Notes: a model not told the origin generated them from the letters alone. A DNA stretch of 47,988 bases from Variovorax boronicumulans (GCF_019352895.1 NZ_JAAAFX010000014.1:274134-322121); one strand, 5' to 3'; counted from the first letter of the stretch, positions 1 through 7,821 are shown. A program made the numbers and translations.

Positions 1-118
1 AAGCATGGCCGCGGGCTATGCGGGCCTGGACAACGAACTCTTCTACATGGACAAGACCATGATGGTCTTCGGCGACGCCAAGAAGGTCGTGGAAGACATG
101 GGCAAGGCGATCGAGTAG
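1..118 (+). CDS. pntB: NAD(P) transhydrogenase subunit beta, C-terminal fragment
   Basis: Only the last 38 codons are inside the window, ending at the TAG at 116-118. The visible tail contains GYAGLDNELFY, then DKTMMVFGDAKKVVEDM. This matches the C-terminus of PntB, the proton-translocating transhydrogenase subunit that binds NADP(H) (the E. coli protein has GYAGVQNPLFF followed by MLFGDAK). The enzyme sits in the inner membrane and couples NADH/NADPH hydride transfer to proton movement. The next gene starts 52 bases downstream with no obvious terminator between, so read-through is possible. The identification rests on a short but characteristic tail; start and full length lie outside the window. 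Confidence 0.82.
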   Translation, partial: SMAAGYAGLDNELFYMDKTMMVFGDAKKVVEDMGKAIE

Positions 119-170
119 GCCGCGCACACCGCACAGGCCGATCCACATCAGCACAACGAAGGAGCTGCAC

Positions 171-911
171 ATGAAGGACAACAAGACAGGAAAGAAGGCG
201 ATCCTGGTGATCGGCGCGGGCGACGCCACCGGCGGCGCCATCGCCAAGCGCTTCGCGCGCGAGGGCTACATCGCCTGCGTGACGCGCCGCCAAGCCGAGA
301 AGCTCGCGCCGCTGGTCGACGAGATCAAGGCCGAGGGCGGCGAGGCGCACGGCTTCGGCAGTGATGCGCGCAAGGAAGAGGAGATGGTGGCGCTGGTGGC
401 GCAGATCGAGCGCGACATCGCGCCGATCGAGGTGGCGGTGTTCAACATCGGCGCCAATGTGCGTTTCAGCATCACCGAGACCACGGCGCGCGTGTACTTC
501 AAGGTCTGGGAGATGGCCTGCTTCGGCGGCTTCCTCATGGGCCGCGAGACCGCCAAGGTGATGCTGCCGCGCGGCCGCGGCACGATCATCTTCACGGGGG
601 CCACGGCCAGCCTGCGCGGGCGCGACGGCTATGCGGCCTTCTCGACCGCCAAGCAGGGCCTGCGCGCGCTGGCCCAGAGCATGGGTCGCGAACTCTGGCC
701 CAAGGGCATCCACGTGGCGCACCCGGTGATCGACGGCGCGATCGACACCGAGTTCATCCGCACCACCTTCCCCGAGCGCTACGCGCTCAAGGAACAGGGC
801 GGCATCCTGAGCCCCGAGGCCATCGCCGACGCCTACTGGCAGATCCACATGCAGCCGCGCAACGCGTGGACGCACGAGACCGAGCTGCGTCCCTGGATGG
901 AGGCCTGGTGA
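171..911 (+). CDS. SDR family oxidoreductase (catalytic Tyr position is Phe)
   Basis: A 246-residue short-chain dehydrogenase/reductase-like protein. The N-terminal nucleotide-binding glycine motif is GAGDATGGAIA (about residues 15-25), and there is a Rossmann-type alternation through about residue 150. Where classical SDRs have YxxxK, this protein reads F157-S-T-A-K161, so the general-acid tyrosine is replaced by phenylalanine while the lysine and a nearby Ser147 remain. Y154 lies three residues earlier and could not occupy the same register. From memory, a subgroup of SDRs carries a similar F-x-x-x-K core, so this may be a family trait. The gene heads a forward operon with a crotonase (stop and start overlap as TGATG), an HCCA isomerase-like protein and two Bug proteins, which suggests a step in acyl or ring degradation. 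The substrate is unknown. Confidence 0.85.
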   Translation: MKDNKTGKKAILVIGAGDATGGAIAKRFAREGYIACVTRRQAEKLAPLVDEIKAEGGEAHGFGSDARKEEEMVALVAQIERDIAPIEVAVFNIGANVRFSITETTARVYFKVWEMACFGGFLMGRETAKVMLPRGRGTIIFTGATASLRGRDGYAAFSTAKQGLRALAQSMGRELWPKGIHVAHPVIDGAIDTEFIRTTFPERYALKEQGGILSPEAIADAYWQIHMQPRNAWTHETELRPWMEAW

Positions 912-1675
912 TGAACGACACGACGAACGACATCTCGCGCGGGCTCGAGGCCGGCGTGCTGCGCCTGGGCTTCGACCGCCCGGCGCGCAAGAACGCCATG
1001 ACCGGCGCGATGTACCTCGCCCTGGCCGAGGCGCTGCAGCAGGCCGATGCCGACGACGCGGTGCGCGTGGTGCTGATCCACGGCAACGAGGAGGCCTTCT
1101 GCGCGGGCAACGACATCGGCGACTTCGCGGCGGCCGCGCCCAGCGAGGGCGAGCGCCCCTCGGCGCGTTTCATGAAGGCGCTGTTGCGCATGGGCAAGCC
1201 CGTGGTGGCGGCGGTCAACGGGCCGGCCGTGGGCATCGGCGCGACGATGCTGCTGCACTGCGACCTGGTCTATGCGGGCAGCACCGCGAAGCTGGTGTTC
1301 CCCTTCGCCAAGCTGGGCCTGTGCCCGGAGTTCGCCTCGACGCTGCTGCTGCCGGCCAAGCTCGGCCACCAGCGCGCCGCGGCGCTGCTGATGCTGGGCG
1401 AGCCCTGCACCGCACAGGAGGCACAGGCGCTGGGCCTGGTCAACGCGGTGCTGCCGCCGGCCGAAGTGCTGCCGCAGGCCTTGAAGGCGGCGGCGCAACT
1501 GGCCGCGACCTCGGCGCCGTCGCTGCGCGCCACCAAGGCGCTGATGCGCGGCGAGGAACTCGCGGGTTACGAGGCCCGCATCGCGCAGGAGAACGCGCAG
1601 TTCGCGCAGCTGCTCGCATCGCCCGAGGCCAAGGCCGCCTTCGCTGCATTCCTGCAGCGCGGCAAGGGCGGTTGA
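911..1675 (+). CDS. Enoyl-CoA hydratase/isomerase (crotonase) family protein
   Basis: A 254-residue crotonase. The ATG at 911 overlaps the stop of the SDR gene, which fixes the start. The CoA-binding/oxyanion segment AFCAGNDI is at about residues 62-69, and the second oxyanion segment NGPAVGIGATML at about 103-114. The first catalytic Glu of true hydratases, normally in a GGGxEL context, is absent here (GIGATM). The second is retained as Glu140 in LGLCPEF. A single Glu in that place is typical of delta3-delta2 enoyl-CoA isomerases, so isomerase or another crotonase activity is more likely than hydration. It would act in the cytoplasm on a CoA thioester. The family is certain, the reaction is not. 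Confidence 0.9.
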   Translation: MNDTTNDISRGLEAGVLRLGFDRPARKNAMTGAMYLALAEALQQADADDAVRVVLIHGNEEAFCAGNDIGDFAAAAPSEGERPSARFMKALLRMGKPVVAAVNGPAVGIGATMLLHCDLVYAGSTAKLVFPFAKLGLCPEFASTLLLPAKLGHQRAAALLMLGEPCTAQEAQALGLVNAVLPPAEVLPQALKAAAQLAATSAPSLRATKALMRGEELAGYEARIAQENAQFAQLLASPEAKAAFAAFLQRGKGG

Positions 1676-1704
1676 GCCGACCTTCCAGACCCTGAAGACA
1701 AGAC

Positions 1705-1710
1705 AAGGAG
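1705..1710 (+). promoter_or_regulatory. Ribosome binding site selecting a GTG start
   Basis: AAGGAG lies 7 bases before the GTG at 1718. It supports this non-ATG start for the following gene, which has no in-frame ATG close by. Confidence 0.7.
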
Positions 1711-1717
1711 ACATCCC

Positions 1718-2341
1718 GTGCGAACCGTTCCCGTCCACTTCCTGTTCGACTTCGGCAGCCCCAATGCCTACATGTGCCACCGCGTGATCCCCGAGATCGA
1801 GGCCCGCACCGGTGCCGTGTTCACCTACGTGCCGGTGCTGCTGGGCGGGCTGTTCAAGCTCAGCAACAACCGCTCACCGGCCGAGGCCTTCGCGGACATC
1901 GCGAACAAGCGCGCCTACGACAAGCTCGAGGTGCGCCGCTTCGTCGCGAAGCACGGCCTCTCGCGCTACCGGTCCAACCCCTTCTGGCCGGTCAACACGC
2001 TGCAGACCATGCGCGGCGCGGTGGCGGCGCAGAAGCTGGGCTGCTTCGAGCCCTACGTGGAGACGGTCTACGCCGCCATGTGGGAGCAGGGCCTGGACAT
2101 GGCCGACCGCGCGGTCATCGTGCGCACGCTGGACGCGGCCGGCCTCGACGGCCTGGCGATCTACGAGGGCACGCAGGACCCCGAGGTCAAGGCCGAGCTG
2201 ATGACCAACACGCAGCGCGCCTACGAACGCGGCGCCTTCGGTTCGCCGACCTTCTTCGTCGGCGACGAGATCTTCTTCGGCAAGGACCGGCTGCGCGAAG
2301 TCGAGGAAGAGATCGTGCGCGCTCAGGCCGCCGCGGCCTGA
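1718..2341 (+). CDS. 2-hydroxychromene-2-carboxylate isomerase / DsbA-like (kappa GST) family protein
   Basis: A 207-residue thioredoxin-fold protein starting at GTG. It opens with a beta strand and FDFGSPNAYM (about residues 10-19), the place of the glutathione-contacting Ser in HCCA isomerase and kappa GST relatives. It ends with GAFGSPTFFVGDEIFFGKDRL, the hallmark C-terminal motif of this family (cis-proline region and FxGxDRL). Relatives isomerise ring-cleavage products in naphthalene degradation with glutathione, but many homologues sit in unrelated catabolic operons. Between an SDR/crotonase pair and two solute-binding proteins, it is probably a glutathione-linked isomerase of the same unknown pathway. 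No CxxC motif is seen, so it is not a disulfide oxidase. Confidence 0.85.
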   Translation: MRTVPVHFLFDFGSPNAYMCHRVIPEIEARTGAVFTYVPVLLGGLFKLSNNRSPAEAFADIANKRAYDKLEVRRFVAKHGLSRYRSNPFWPVNTLQTMRGAVAAQKLGCFEPYVETVYAAMWEQGLDMADRAVIVRTLDAAGLDGLAIYEGTQDPEVKAELMTNTQRAYERGAFGSPTFFVGDEIFFGKDRLREVEEEIVRAQAAAA

Positions 2342-2382
2342 GCGCGCCGACGACCCCATCCCAAGAGAGACACGAGACAACA

Positions 2383-3366
2383 ATGAACACTCGACTTTTC
2401 ATGCGCACGCTCGGTGCGGCCTGCGCGCTGGCCGCTCTTGCGCCGCTGGCGCAGGCGCAGGACAGCGTCACCCACTACCCCGTGCGGCCGATCCGCGTGA
2501 TGATCGGCTTCGCGCCCGGCGGCTCGACCGATGCGCCGATGCGCGTGCTGGCCGAGCGCGTGGGCAAGATCCTCAAGCAGCCGGTGGTGATCGAGAACAA
2601 GCCCGGTGCGGCCGGCGTGATCCCGACGCAGGTGCTGCAGTCCTCGCCCAACGACGGCTACACGCTGGCCATCGCGCCGGCCGGCGTCTACCGCATCCCC
2701 TACACCACCGACCTCAAGTGGGACCCGGCCACCGACCTGAGCTACGTCATCGGCATCACCGGCTATGCCTTCGGCACCGTGGTGCAGGCCTCGTCCTCGA
2801 TCAAGTCCATGGCCGACTTCATCGCGCAGGCCAAGGCCCGGCCCGGCGAGGTCACCTACAGCACGCCGGGCGTGGCGACCACCAACCACCTGACGATGGA
2901 GCAGGTGTCGCGCATCGCGGGCATCCAGCTCAACCACGTGCCCTACAAGGGCTCGGCCGAATCGCTGCAGGGGCTGCTCGCGGGCCAGGTCGACTCGGCC
3001 GCCGAAACCTCGGCCTTCGTGCCGCAGGTGGACAGCGGCAAGCTGCGGCTGATCGCGGTCTGGGGCGCCAAGCGCATGGCGCGCTACCCCAACGTGCCCA
3101 CGCTCCGCGAGCTGGGCATCGACATCGTCCAGACCTCCCCCTGGGGCCTGGTCGCGCCCAAGGGGACCGACCCGCGCATCGTCGCGCGGCTGCACGACGC
3201 CTTCAAGGAGGCGATGGCCTCGCCGGTCTTCCTCGAGGTGCTGGCGCGCTACGACATGGAACCCGACTACCGGAGTTCCAAGGACTTCCAGCGTTTCGCC
3301 GTCGAGTCGATGAAGCGCGAGAAGGCCATCCTCGACACGCTGGGGTTGAGCCGCGCGCGGCAATGA
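2383..3366 (+). CDS. Bug family tripartite tricarboxylate transporter substrate-binding protein
   Basis: A 327-residue periplasmic binding protein (TctC/Bug). The start at ATG 2383 gives a clean signal peptide (hydrophobic to about residue 22, then AQAQD). The mature part has the family signatures: YPVRPIRVMIGFAPGGSTD near the N-terminus, KQPVVIENKPGAAG, DGYTLAI, and HVPYKGS about two thirds along. Bug proteins bind carboxylates or other small organic ligands and either feed TctAB permeases or act as sensors. No tctAB genes are in the window. It is closely similar to the next gene, indicating tandem duplication. An upstream ORF extension in the same frame is rejected because it overlaps the preceding gene and would bury the signal peptide. 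Confidence 0.93.
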   Translation: MNTRLFMRTLGAACALAALAPLAQAQDSVTHYPVRPIRVMIGFAPGGSTDAPMRVLAERVGKILKQPVVIENKPGAAGVIPTQVLQSSPNDGYTLAIAPAGVYRIPYTTDLKWDPATDLSYVIGITGYAFGTVVQASSSIKSMADFIAQAKARPGEVTYSTPGVATTNHLTMEQVSRIAGIQLNHVPYKGSAESLQGLLAGQVDSAAETSAFVPQVDSGKLRLIAVWGAKRMARYPNVPTLRELGIDIVQTSPWGLVAPKGTDPRIVARLHDAFKEAMASPVFLEVLARYDMEPDYRSSKDFQRFAVESMKREKAILDTLGLSRARQ

Positions 3367-3400
3367 CCGGGCGCACAAGCAGAAAGACGGAGACAAGACC

Positions 3401-4381
3401 ATGAAGACACGACAGTTCCTCGCGGGCGGCCTGGCCGCCGCCGCCGTGGGCCTGCTGGGCGGGGCCTCGGCGGCCATCGCGCAGGAGGCCTTCCCCGCGC
3501 GCCCGATCAAGGTCATGCTGGGCTTCCCGCCCGGCGGCTCGACCGACACGCCGATGCGCGTGCTGGCCGAGGACGTGGGCCGCATCCTCAAGCAGCCCGT
3601 GGTGATCGAGAACAAGCCCGGCGCGGCCGGCCTCATGCCCGCGCAGCTGCTGCAGTCGGCACCGGCCGACGGCTACACGGTGGGCGTGATCCCGGGCAAC
3701 CTGTTCCGGCTGCCCTACACCGGGACCATGAACTGGAATCCGGCCACCGACATCACGTATGTGATCGGCCTCACGCAGTTCGTCTACGGCGTGGTCGTGC
3801 CGCCCAACTCGCCGTTCAAGACCTGGGACGACCTGCTGGCCTATGCCAAGGCCAACCCGGGCCAGCTGACCTATGCGACCTCGGGCGCCTACCTCGCGCA
3901 GCACATCACGATGGAGCAGATCGCGCGCATCAAGAACGTGAAGTTCAACCACGTGCCCTACAAGGGCACGGCCGAGGCCCTGAACGCGGTGATGGGCGAG
4001 CATGTGATGGCCGCGGCCGACACCTCGGGCTGGGGCCAGGCGGTCGAGGCCGGGCGGCTGCGGCTGCTGGTGACCTTCAACGAGAAGCGCATGGCCAAGT
4101 TCCCCAACGTGCCCACGCTCAAGGATGTCGGCATCGACTTCCCGCCGCCCTCGGCCGCCTGGGGCCTGGCGGTGCCGAAGAACACGCCGCCGGCGGTGGT
4201 GCAGAAGCTGCACGACGCCTTCAAGCAGGCGATGGAGCTGCCGGGCTTCCGCAACGCGCTGGCCCAGTACTACATGGAGCCTTCGTACATGAGCTCGGTG
4301 CAGTACCAGCAATTCGCCGCGGCCTCGGTCAAGCGCGAGAAGACGCTGCTCGACGAGATCGGCTTCGTGCGCGACAAGTAA
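3401..4381 (+). CDS. Bug family tripartite tricarboxylate transporter substrate-binding protein, tandem paralogue
   Basis: A 326-residue protein with signal peptide (hydrophobic Ala/Gly-rich core, cleavage near AIAQ-EAF) and Bug motifs: FPARPIKVMLGFPPGGSTD, ILKQPVVIENKPGAAG, DGYTVGV, NHVPYKGTAEAL. It shares long identical blocks with the gene 34 bases upstream, so the pair arose by duplication. Divergence is greatest in the segments after the PGGSTD loop and around residues 100-120, where ligand specificity may differ. It is the last gene of the forward operon and faces the convergent IclR gene across a short hairpin. The ligand is unknown; by context it may be an acid processed by the upstream SDR/crotonase. 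Confidence 0.93.
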   Translation: MKTRQFLAGGLAAAAVGLLGGASAAIAQEAFPARPIKVMLGFPPGGSTDTPMRVLAEDVGRILKQPVVIENKPGAAGLMPAQLLQSAPADGYTVGVIPGNLFRLPYTGTMNWNPATDITYVIGLTQFVYGVVVPPNSPFKTWDDLLAYAKANPGQLTYATSGAYLAQHITMEQIARIKNVKFNHVPYKGTAEALNAVMGEHVMAAADTSGWGQAVEAGRLRLLVTFNEKRMAKFPNVPTLKDVGIDFPPPSAAWGLAVPKNTPPAVVQKLHDAFKQAMELPGFRNALAQYYMEPSYMSSVQYQQFAAASVKREKTLLDEIGFVRDK

Positions 4382-4383
4382 GC

Positions 4384-4399
4384 AGGCCGCGCCCGGCCT
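4384..4399. terminator. Short GC hairpin between convergent genes
   Basis: AGGCCG and CGGCCT form a 6-bp stem with a 4-base CGCC loop between the stop of the Bug gene and the stop of the IclR gene. No T tract follows on either strand, so it is at best a weak bidirectional terminator. Confidence 0.35.
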
Positions 4400-5244
4400 C
4401 AGCGCCGCGCGCCGAGCTGCTGCTCGATGCGGCGCACCGTCTCGATCACGCGCGGGCGGATCTCCTGCATGAAGCTCTCGCGCGACAGCAACTGTGCCGG
4501 GCCGGCCGCGTTGATCACCATCACCGGCAGGCCCTGGCCCAGCCGCAGCGGCACCGCGATGCCGTGGATCTCCTTCTGCCATTCGCCGAAGGAGCTGCAG
4601 CAGCCGTGCTCGGCCAGGTCCGACACGCCCTGGCGGATGCCCTGCGCTACGCGCGGCCACGAGGTCGGGTCGAGCGCCTCGATGCGTTCTTCCAGGCCCT
4701 GGCGTTCGCTAGGCGTCACGCCCGCCAGGTAGGCCCGGCCCATGGCCGTGGTCGCGAGCGGGATGCGCGAGCCGATGTCCAGCCGCAGCGTCACGATCGA
4801 CTGCCCGCGGCAGACCTCGATGTAGAGCATCGACATGCCGTCGCGGATGCCCAGCGAGATCTGGCTGCCGGTGGCGTTGGCCAGGTCTTCCATCAATGGC
4901 CGGCTGACCTCCTTGACGTCGAGCCGCGCCAGCGTGGTGCCGCCCAGCGTGAGCGTGGCCATGCCCAGCCGGTAGCGGCCCGACTCCTCGACGTGGTGCA
5001 GGTAGCCCAGCTTGGTCAGCGTGTAGGTCAGCCGCGTCACGGTGGACTTGGGCAGCTTGCAGCGCTCGGACAGGTCCTGGTTGCCCAGCCGCTCCTCGCC
5101 CGACTTGAAGCAGCGCAGCACCTCGAGGCCGCGCGCGAGGGCGGTCACGAAATGGCGGTCTTCCTTGCCGTGGGCGCTGCCGGTGGCGTCGTCGTCGGGC
5201 GCTTCCTCGGCATCGACGGGGGAGGGGGTCGATCTCTTGGTCAT
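4399..5244 (-). CDS. IclR family transcriptional regulator
   Basis: A 281-residue IclR-type regulator from the ATG at 5244; a GTG at 5259 would add five residues. The N-terminal winged helix-turn-helix starts at FVTALARGLEVLRCF and continues through LPKSTVTRLTYTLTKLGYL and the wing YRLGMATLTLG. The effector domain follows with IPLATTAMGRAYLAG and the C-terminal GIAVPLRLGQGLPVMVINAAGPA segment typical of the family. A charged N-terminal tail of about 35 residues (Asp/Glu-rich) precedes the HTH. The gene is convergent with the Bug operon and divergent from the alcohol dehydrogenase, so it probably controls one or both. IclR proteins bind pseudo-palindromes in such divergent gaps; a candidate is at 5332-5350. 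Confidence 0.93.
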   Translation of the reverse strand: MTKRSTPSPVDAEEAPDDDATGSAHGKEDRHFVTALARGLEVLRCFKSGEERLGNQDLSERCKLPKSTVTRLTYTLTKLGYLHHVEESGRYRLGMATLTLGGTTLARLDVKEVSRPLMEDLANATGSQISLGIRDGMSMLYIEVCRGQSIVTLRLDIGSRIPLATTAMGRAYLAGVTPSERQGLEERIEALDPTSWPRVAQGIRQGVSDLAEHGCCSSFGEWQKEIHGIAVPLRLGQGLPVMVINAAGPAQLLSRESFMQEIRPRVIETVRRIEQQLGARR

Positions 5245-5331
5245 GGTGTGGTGCTGCACAGCGGTTTTTTAATCTGCCACGGAGGTGCTCCGACCCCGCA
5301 TGGTCCCTCTAGTCTCTTCAAACGAATCGAT

Positions 5332-5350
5332 TGCAGAATTCTAGACTGCA
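5332..5350. promoter_or_regulatory. Candidate IclR operator (inverted repeat)
   Basis: TGCAG and CTGCA are inverted around a 9-base AT-rich spacer (AATTCTAGA). The repeat lies in the 150-base divergent gap between the IclR gene and the alcohol dehydrogenase gene, 47 bases before the dehydrogenase start. Position and symmetry fit an operator; binding is inferred. Confidence 0.4.
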
Positions 5351-5396
5351 TTGCAAAACATTGAGCCCTCGGCGACCAATCCCACAGGAGACCTTC

Positions 5397-6599
5397 ATGC
5401 CCACTCTCACGCCCACCGGCATCCACAGCTTTCCCGCGATCGAGCGCGTGCGCTTCGGCCAGCCGGCCGCCGCGGCCGTGGCCATCGAAGCCGCGCAGGC
5501 CGGCGCGCAGCGCGTGTTCGTCATGGCCAGCCGCACGCTCAACACCCGCACCGAGGCGATCCGCGAGATCGAGGCCGCGCTGGGCACGCGCCATGCGGGC
5601 ACCTACGACGGCATGCCGCAGCACACCACGCGCACCGGCGTGGCGCGGGCCGCGCTGGCGGCGCAGGAGGCCGGTGCCGACCTGGTGATGGCGGTGGGCG
5701 GCGGCTCGGTGATCGACGGCGCGAAGATGGTCACGCTGTGCCTGCGCCACGGCATGACCGACGCGCACCTGGAGGCGCTCGACCGTTTCGAGGTCAAGCT
5801 GGGCGACGACGGCAAGCCCGTGCGGCCGATGTTCGACGGCCCGACGGTGCGCATGGTCGCGGTGCCCAGCACACTCAACGGCGGCGAGTTCAACGCCGGC
5901 TGCCTGGTGACCGACGAGCGCCGCAAGCACAAGCAGACCTTCTTCCACATCCACATGATGCCGCGCGCGATCGTGCTCGACCCGGCGCTCACGCTGCACA
6001 CGCCCGAGACGCTGTGGCTGGGCTCGGCCACGCGCGCGCTCGACCATGCGATCGAGGCGCTGCTGTCGGTCACGGCCACGCCGCTGGCCGACGCGGTGGT
6101 GCTGTCGGGCATCGCGCGCATGGCGGCGGTGCTGCCGAAGTGGCAAGCCGCGCCGCACGACCTCGCGCTGCGCGCCGAATGCCAGATCGCCTCGTGGCTG
6201 TGCTCCTACGGCCTGTCGAGCCGCGGCGCGCAGGGCGGCGTGATGATGGGGCCGAGCCATGCGATCGGCCATGTGCTGGGCGGCACCTGCGGCGTGCCGC
6301 ATTACCACTGCACGCCGGTGCTGATGCCGGCCGTGCTGCGCTGGAGCGAGGGCGCCACGGCCGACCGGCAGCGGCTGCTCGCGCAGGCGCTGGGCCAGCC
6401 CGGGCTGTCGGCCAGCGAGGCCTTCGCGCGCCTGGTCGCGTCGCTGGGCCTGCCGGCCAACCTGCGCGCGGTGGGCGTGGACGAGAGCCGCTTCGACGAG
6501 ATCGCGAGGATCAGCATGCACGAGATCTTCACGCGCGGGAACGCACGCCAGATCACCACGCCGGCCGACGTGCGCGAGATCCTCGCGCTTGCGGCCTGA
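5397..6599 (+). CDS. Iron-containing alcohol dehydrogenase (maleylacetate reductase-like)
   Basis: A 400-residue group III (Fe-ADH) dehydrogenase. ATG 5397 has an ACAGGAG ribosome site seven bases upstream. The NAD(P)-binding motif is GGGSVIDGAK (about residues 101-110). The metal-binding region reads ATRALDHAIEALLS (211-224), then SHAIGH (287-292) and VPHYH (300-304). His217, His288 and His302 match three of the four FucO-type metal ligands; the position of the Asp ligand is Arg213, as I recall for maleylacetate reductase-like subgroups. The enzyme would interconvert an alcohol and aldehyde/ketone, or reduce a maleylacetate-like acid, in the cytoplasm. It is divergent from the IclR gene and followed by a convergent hydrolase gene. 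The substrate cannot be told. Confidence 0.9.
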   Translation: MPTLTPTGIHSFPAIERVRFGQPAAAAVAIEAAQAGAQRVFVMASRTLNTRTEAIREIEAALGTRHAGTYDGMPQHTTRTGVARAALAAQEAGADLVMAVGGGSVIDGAKMVTLCLRHGMTDAHLEALDRFEVKLGDDGKPVRPMFDGPTVRMVAVPSTLNGGEFNAGCLVTDERRKHKQTFFHIHMMPRAIVLDPALTLHTPETLWLGSATRALDHAIEALLSVTATPLADAVVLSGIARMAAVLPKWQAAPHDLALRAECQIASWLCSYGLSSRGAQGGVMMGPSHAIGHVLGGTCGVPHYHCTPVLMPAVLRWSEGATADRQRLLAQALGQPGLSASEAFARLVASLGLPANLRAVGVDESRFDEIARISMHEIFTRGNARQITTPADVREILALAA

Positions 6600-6629
6600 G
6601 GCGCGGACGCGCACCGGCGCCTGGCCTGG

Positions 6630-7673
6630 TCAGAGCCGATCGGCGTCGATCACCGCCTGTGCGAAAGCCTGCGGTGCCTCCTGCGGCAGGTTGTGGCCGA
6701 TGCCGCCGGTGAGCGTGCGGTGCGCATACTTCCCCGAGAACTTGGCGCGGTACTTCGACGGATCGAGGAAGGGCGCGCCGTTGGCATCGCCTTCGAGCGT
6801 GATGGTGGGCACGTCGATCGCAGGCGCCGTCGACAGCCGCTGCTCGATGGCGTCGTACTGCGCGTCGCCCGGCGCCAGGCTCAGGCGCCAGCGGTAGTTG
6901 TGCAGCACGATGGCCACGTGGTCGGGGTTGTCGAGCGATGCGGCGCTGCGCTCGAAGGTCGCGGCATCGAAGCGCCACTTCGGCGATGCGCTCTCCCAGA
7001 TCAGCTTCGCGAACTCGCGCCGGTACTGCGTGTAGCCGGCCGCGCCGCGCGCCGTCGTGAAGTAGTACTGGTACCACCAGTCGAATTCGGCCTTGGGCGG
7101 CAGCGGGCGCTTGCCCGCTTCGAGGTTGGTCATGAGGTAGCCGCTCACCGAGACCAGCGAGCGGCAGCGCTCGGGCCACAGCACGGCCATGATGCAGGCC
7201 GTGCGCGCGCCCCAGTCGAAGCCGGCGATGCTGGCGCGTTCGATCTTCAGCGCATCCATCAGGGCCAGGATGTCGAGCGCCACGGCCGACTGCTGCGCGT
7301 TGCGCAGGGTGCTGGCGGAAAGAAAGCGCGTGCTGCCGTGGCCGCGCAGGTGCGGCACGATCACGCGGTAGCCCGCGGCCGCGAGCAGCGGCGCGGCGTC
7401 GACGAAGCTGTGGATGTCGTAGGGCCAGCCATGCAGCAGGAGGGCCACCGGCCCGTCGGCCGGGCCGAGCTCGGCATAGCCGATGTTCAGCAGGCCGGCG
7501 TCGATCTGCCGGATCGAAGCGAAGGCCGTGTGGTCACCGCTTCGGCCCGCGGCCGGGCCCGCTTCAGTGGCTTGTGCGTGGGCACTGGCCGCGAGGCCCA
7601 GTTGCGCGGCAGCGAGCGTGGCGGCGGCCGTCCCGAAGAAGTGGCGGCGTTGGGGGTCGAGGGGGGCGGGCAT
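6630..7673 (-). CDS. Alpha/beta hydrolase, Tat-exported, epoxide hydrolase/dehalogenase-like
   Basis: A 347-residue alpha/beta hydrolase. From ATG 7673 the N-terminus reads QRRHFFGTAAATLAAAQLG, a twin-arginine signal followed by a hydrophobic stretch and AxA cleavage sites near residue 33, so export in folded form is likely. The oxyanion motif is LLLHGWPYD (about 78-86). The nucleophile elbow is AGFDWGAR with Asp153 rather than Ser, as in epoxide hydrolases and haloalkane dehalogenases. The likely acid is Asp296 in LEGDANG and the base His327 in GGIGHNLP. The gene lies downstream of the acyl-CoA operon on the same strand but is separated by a hairpin at 7795-7821. The same frame is open far upstream, but those codons are antisense to or overlap other features and lack a signal peptide. 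Confidence 0.88.
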   Translation of the reverse strand: MPAPLDPQRRHFFGTAAATLAAAQLGLAASAHAQATEAGPAAGRSGDHTAFASIRQIDAGLLNIGYAELGPADGPVALLLHGWPYDIHSFVDAAPLLAAAGYRVIVPHLRGHGSTRFLSASTLRNAQQSAVALDILALMDALKIERASIAGFDWGARTACIMAVLWPERCRSLVSVSGYLMTNLEAGKRPLPPKAEFDWWYQYYFTTARGAAGYTQYRREFAKLIWESASPKWRFDAATFERSAASLDNPDHVAIVLHNYRWRLSLAPGDAQYDAIEQRLSTAPAIDVPTITLEGDANGAPFLDPSKYRAKFSGKYAHRTLTGGIGHNLPQEAPQAFAQAVIDADRL

Positions 7674-7794
7674 CGGTTTTCTCCAGGGCGTTTGCGATGG
7701 AGACAGTGGGCCCGCGCGATGTATCCGGGGTGTGTTCGGATCGGGCCGATTTGCATGCCCGTGTAGCCGCTGGGTGCGCAGAGACACTCCGATA

Positions 7795-7821
7795 CAGAAC
7801 GCCGAGGCCATCGGCGTTCTG
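7795..7821 (-). terminator. Strong hairpin at end of acyl-CoA operon
   Basis: An 11-bp perfect stem (CAGAACGCCGA with TCGGCGTTCTG) encloses a 5-base loop just after the stop of the acyl-CoA dehydrogenase gene on the reverse strand. It has no T tract, so it may be a stability/attenuation hairpin or a weak terminator rather than a classical one. Confidence 0.5.

Noticed and set aside
7795..7821. 11-bp inverted repeat as a possible insertion-sequence end
   Set aside because: No transposase, no matching second end and no target duplication; its position right after a stop codon fits a transcript hairpin.
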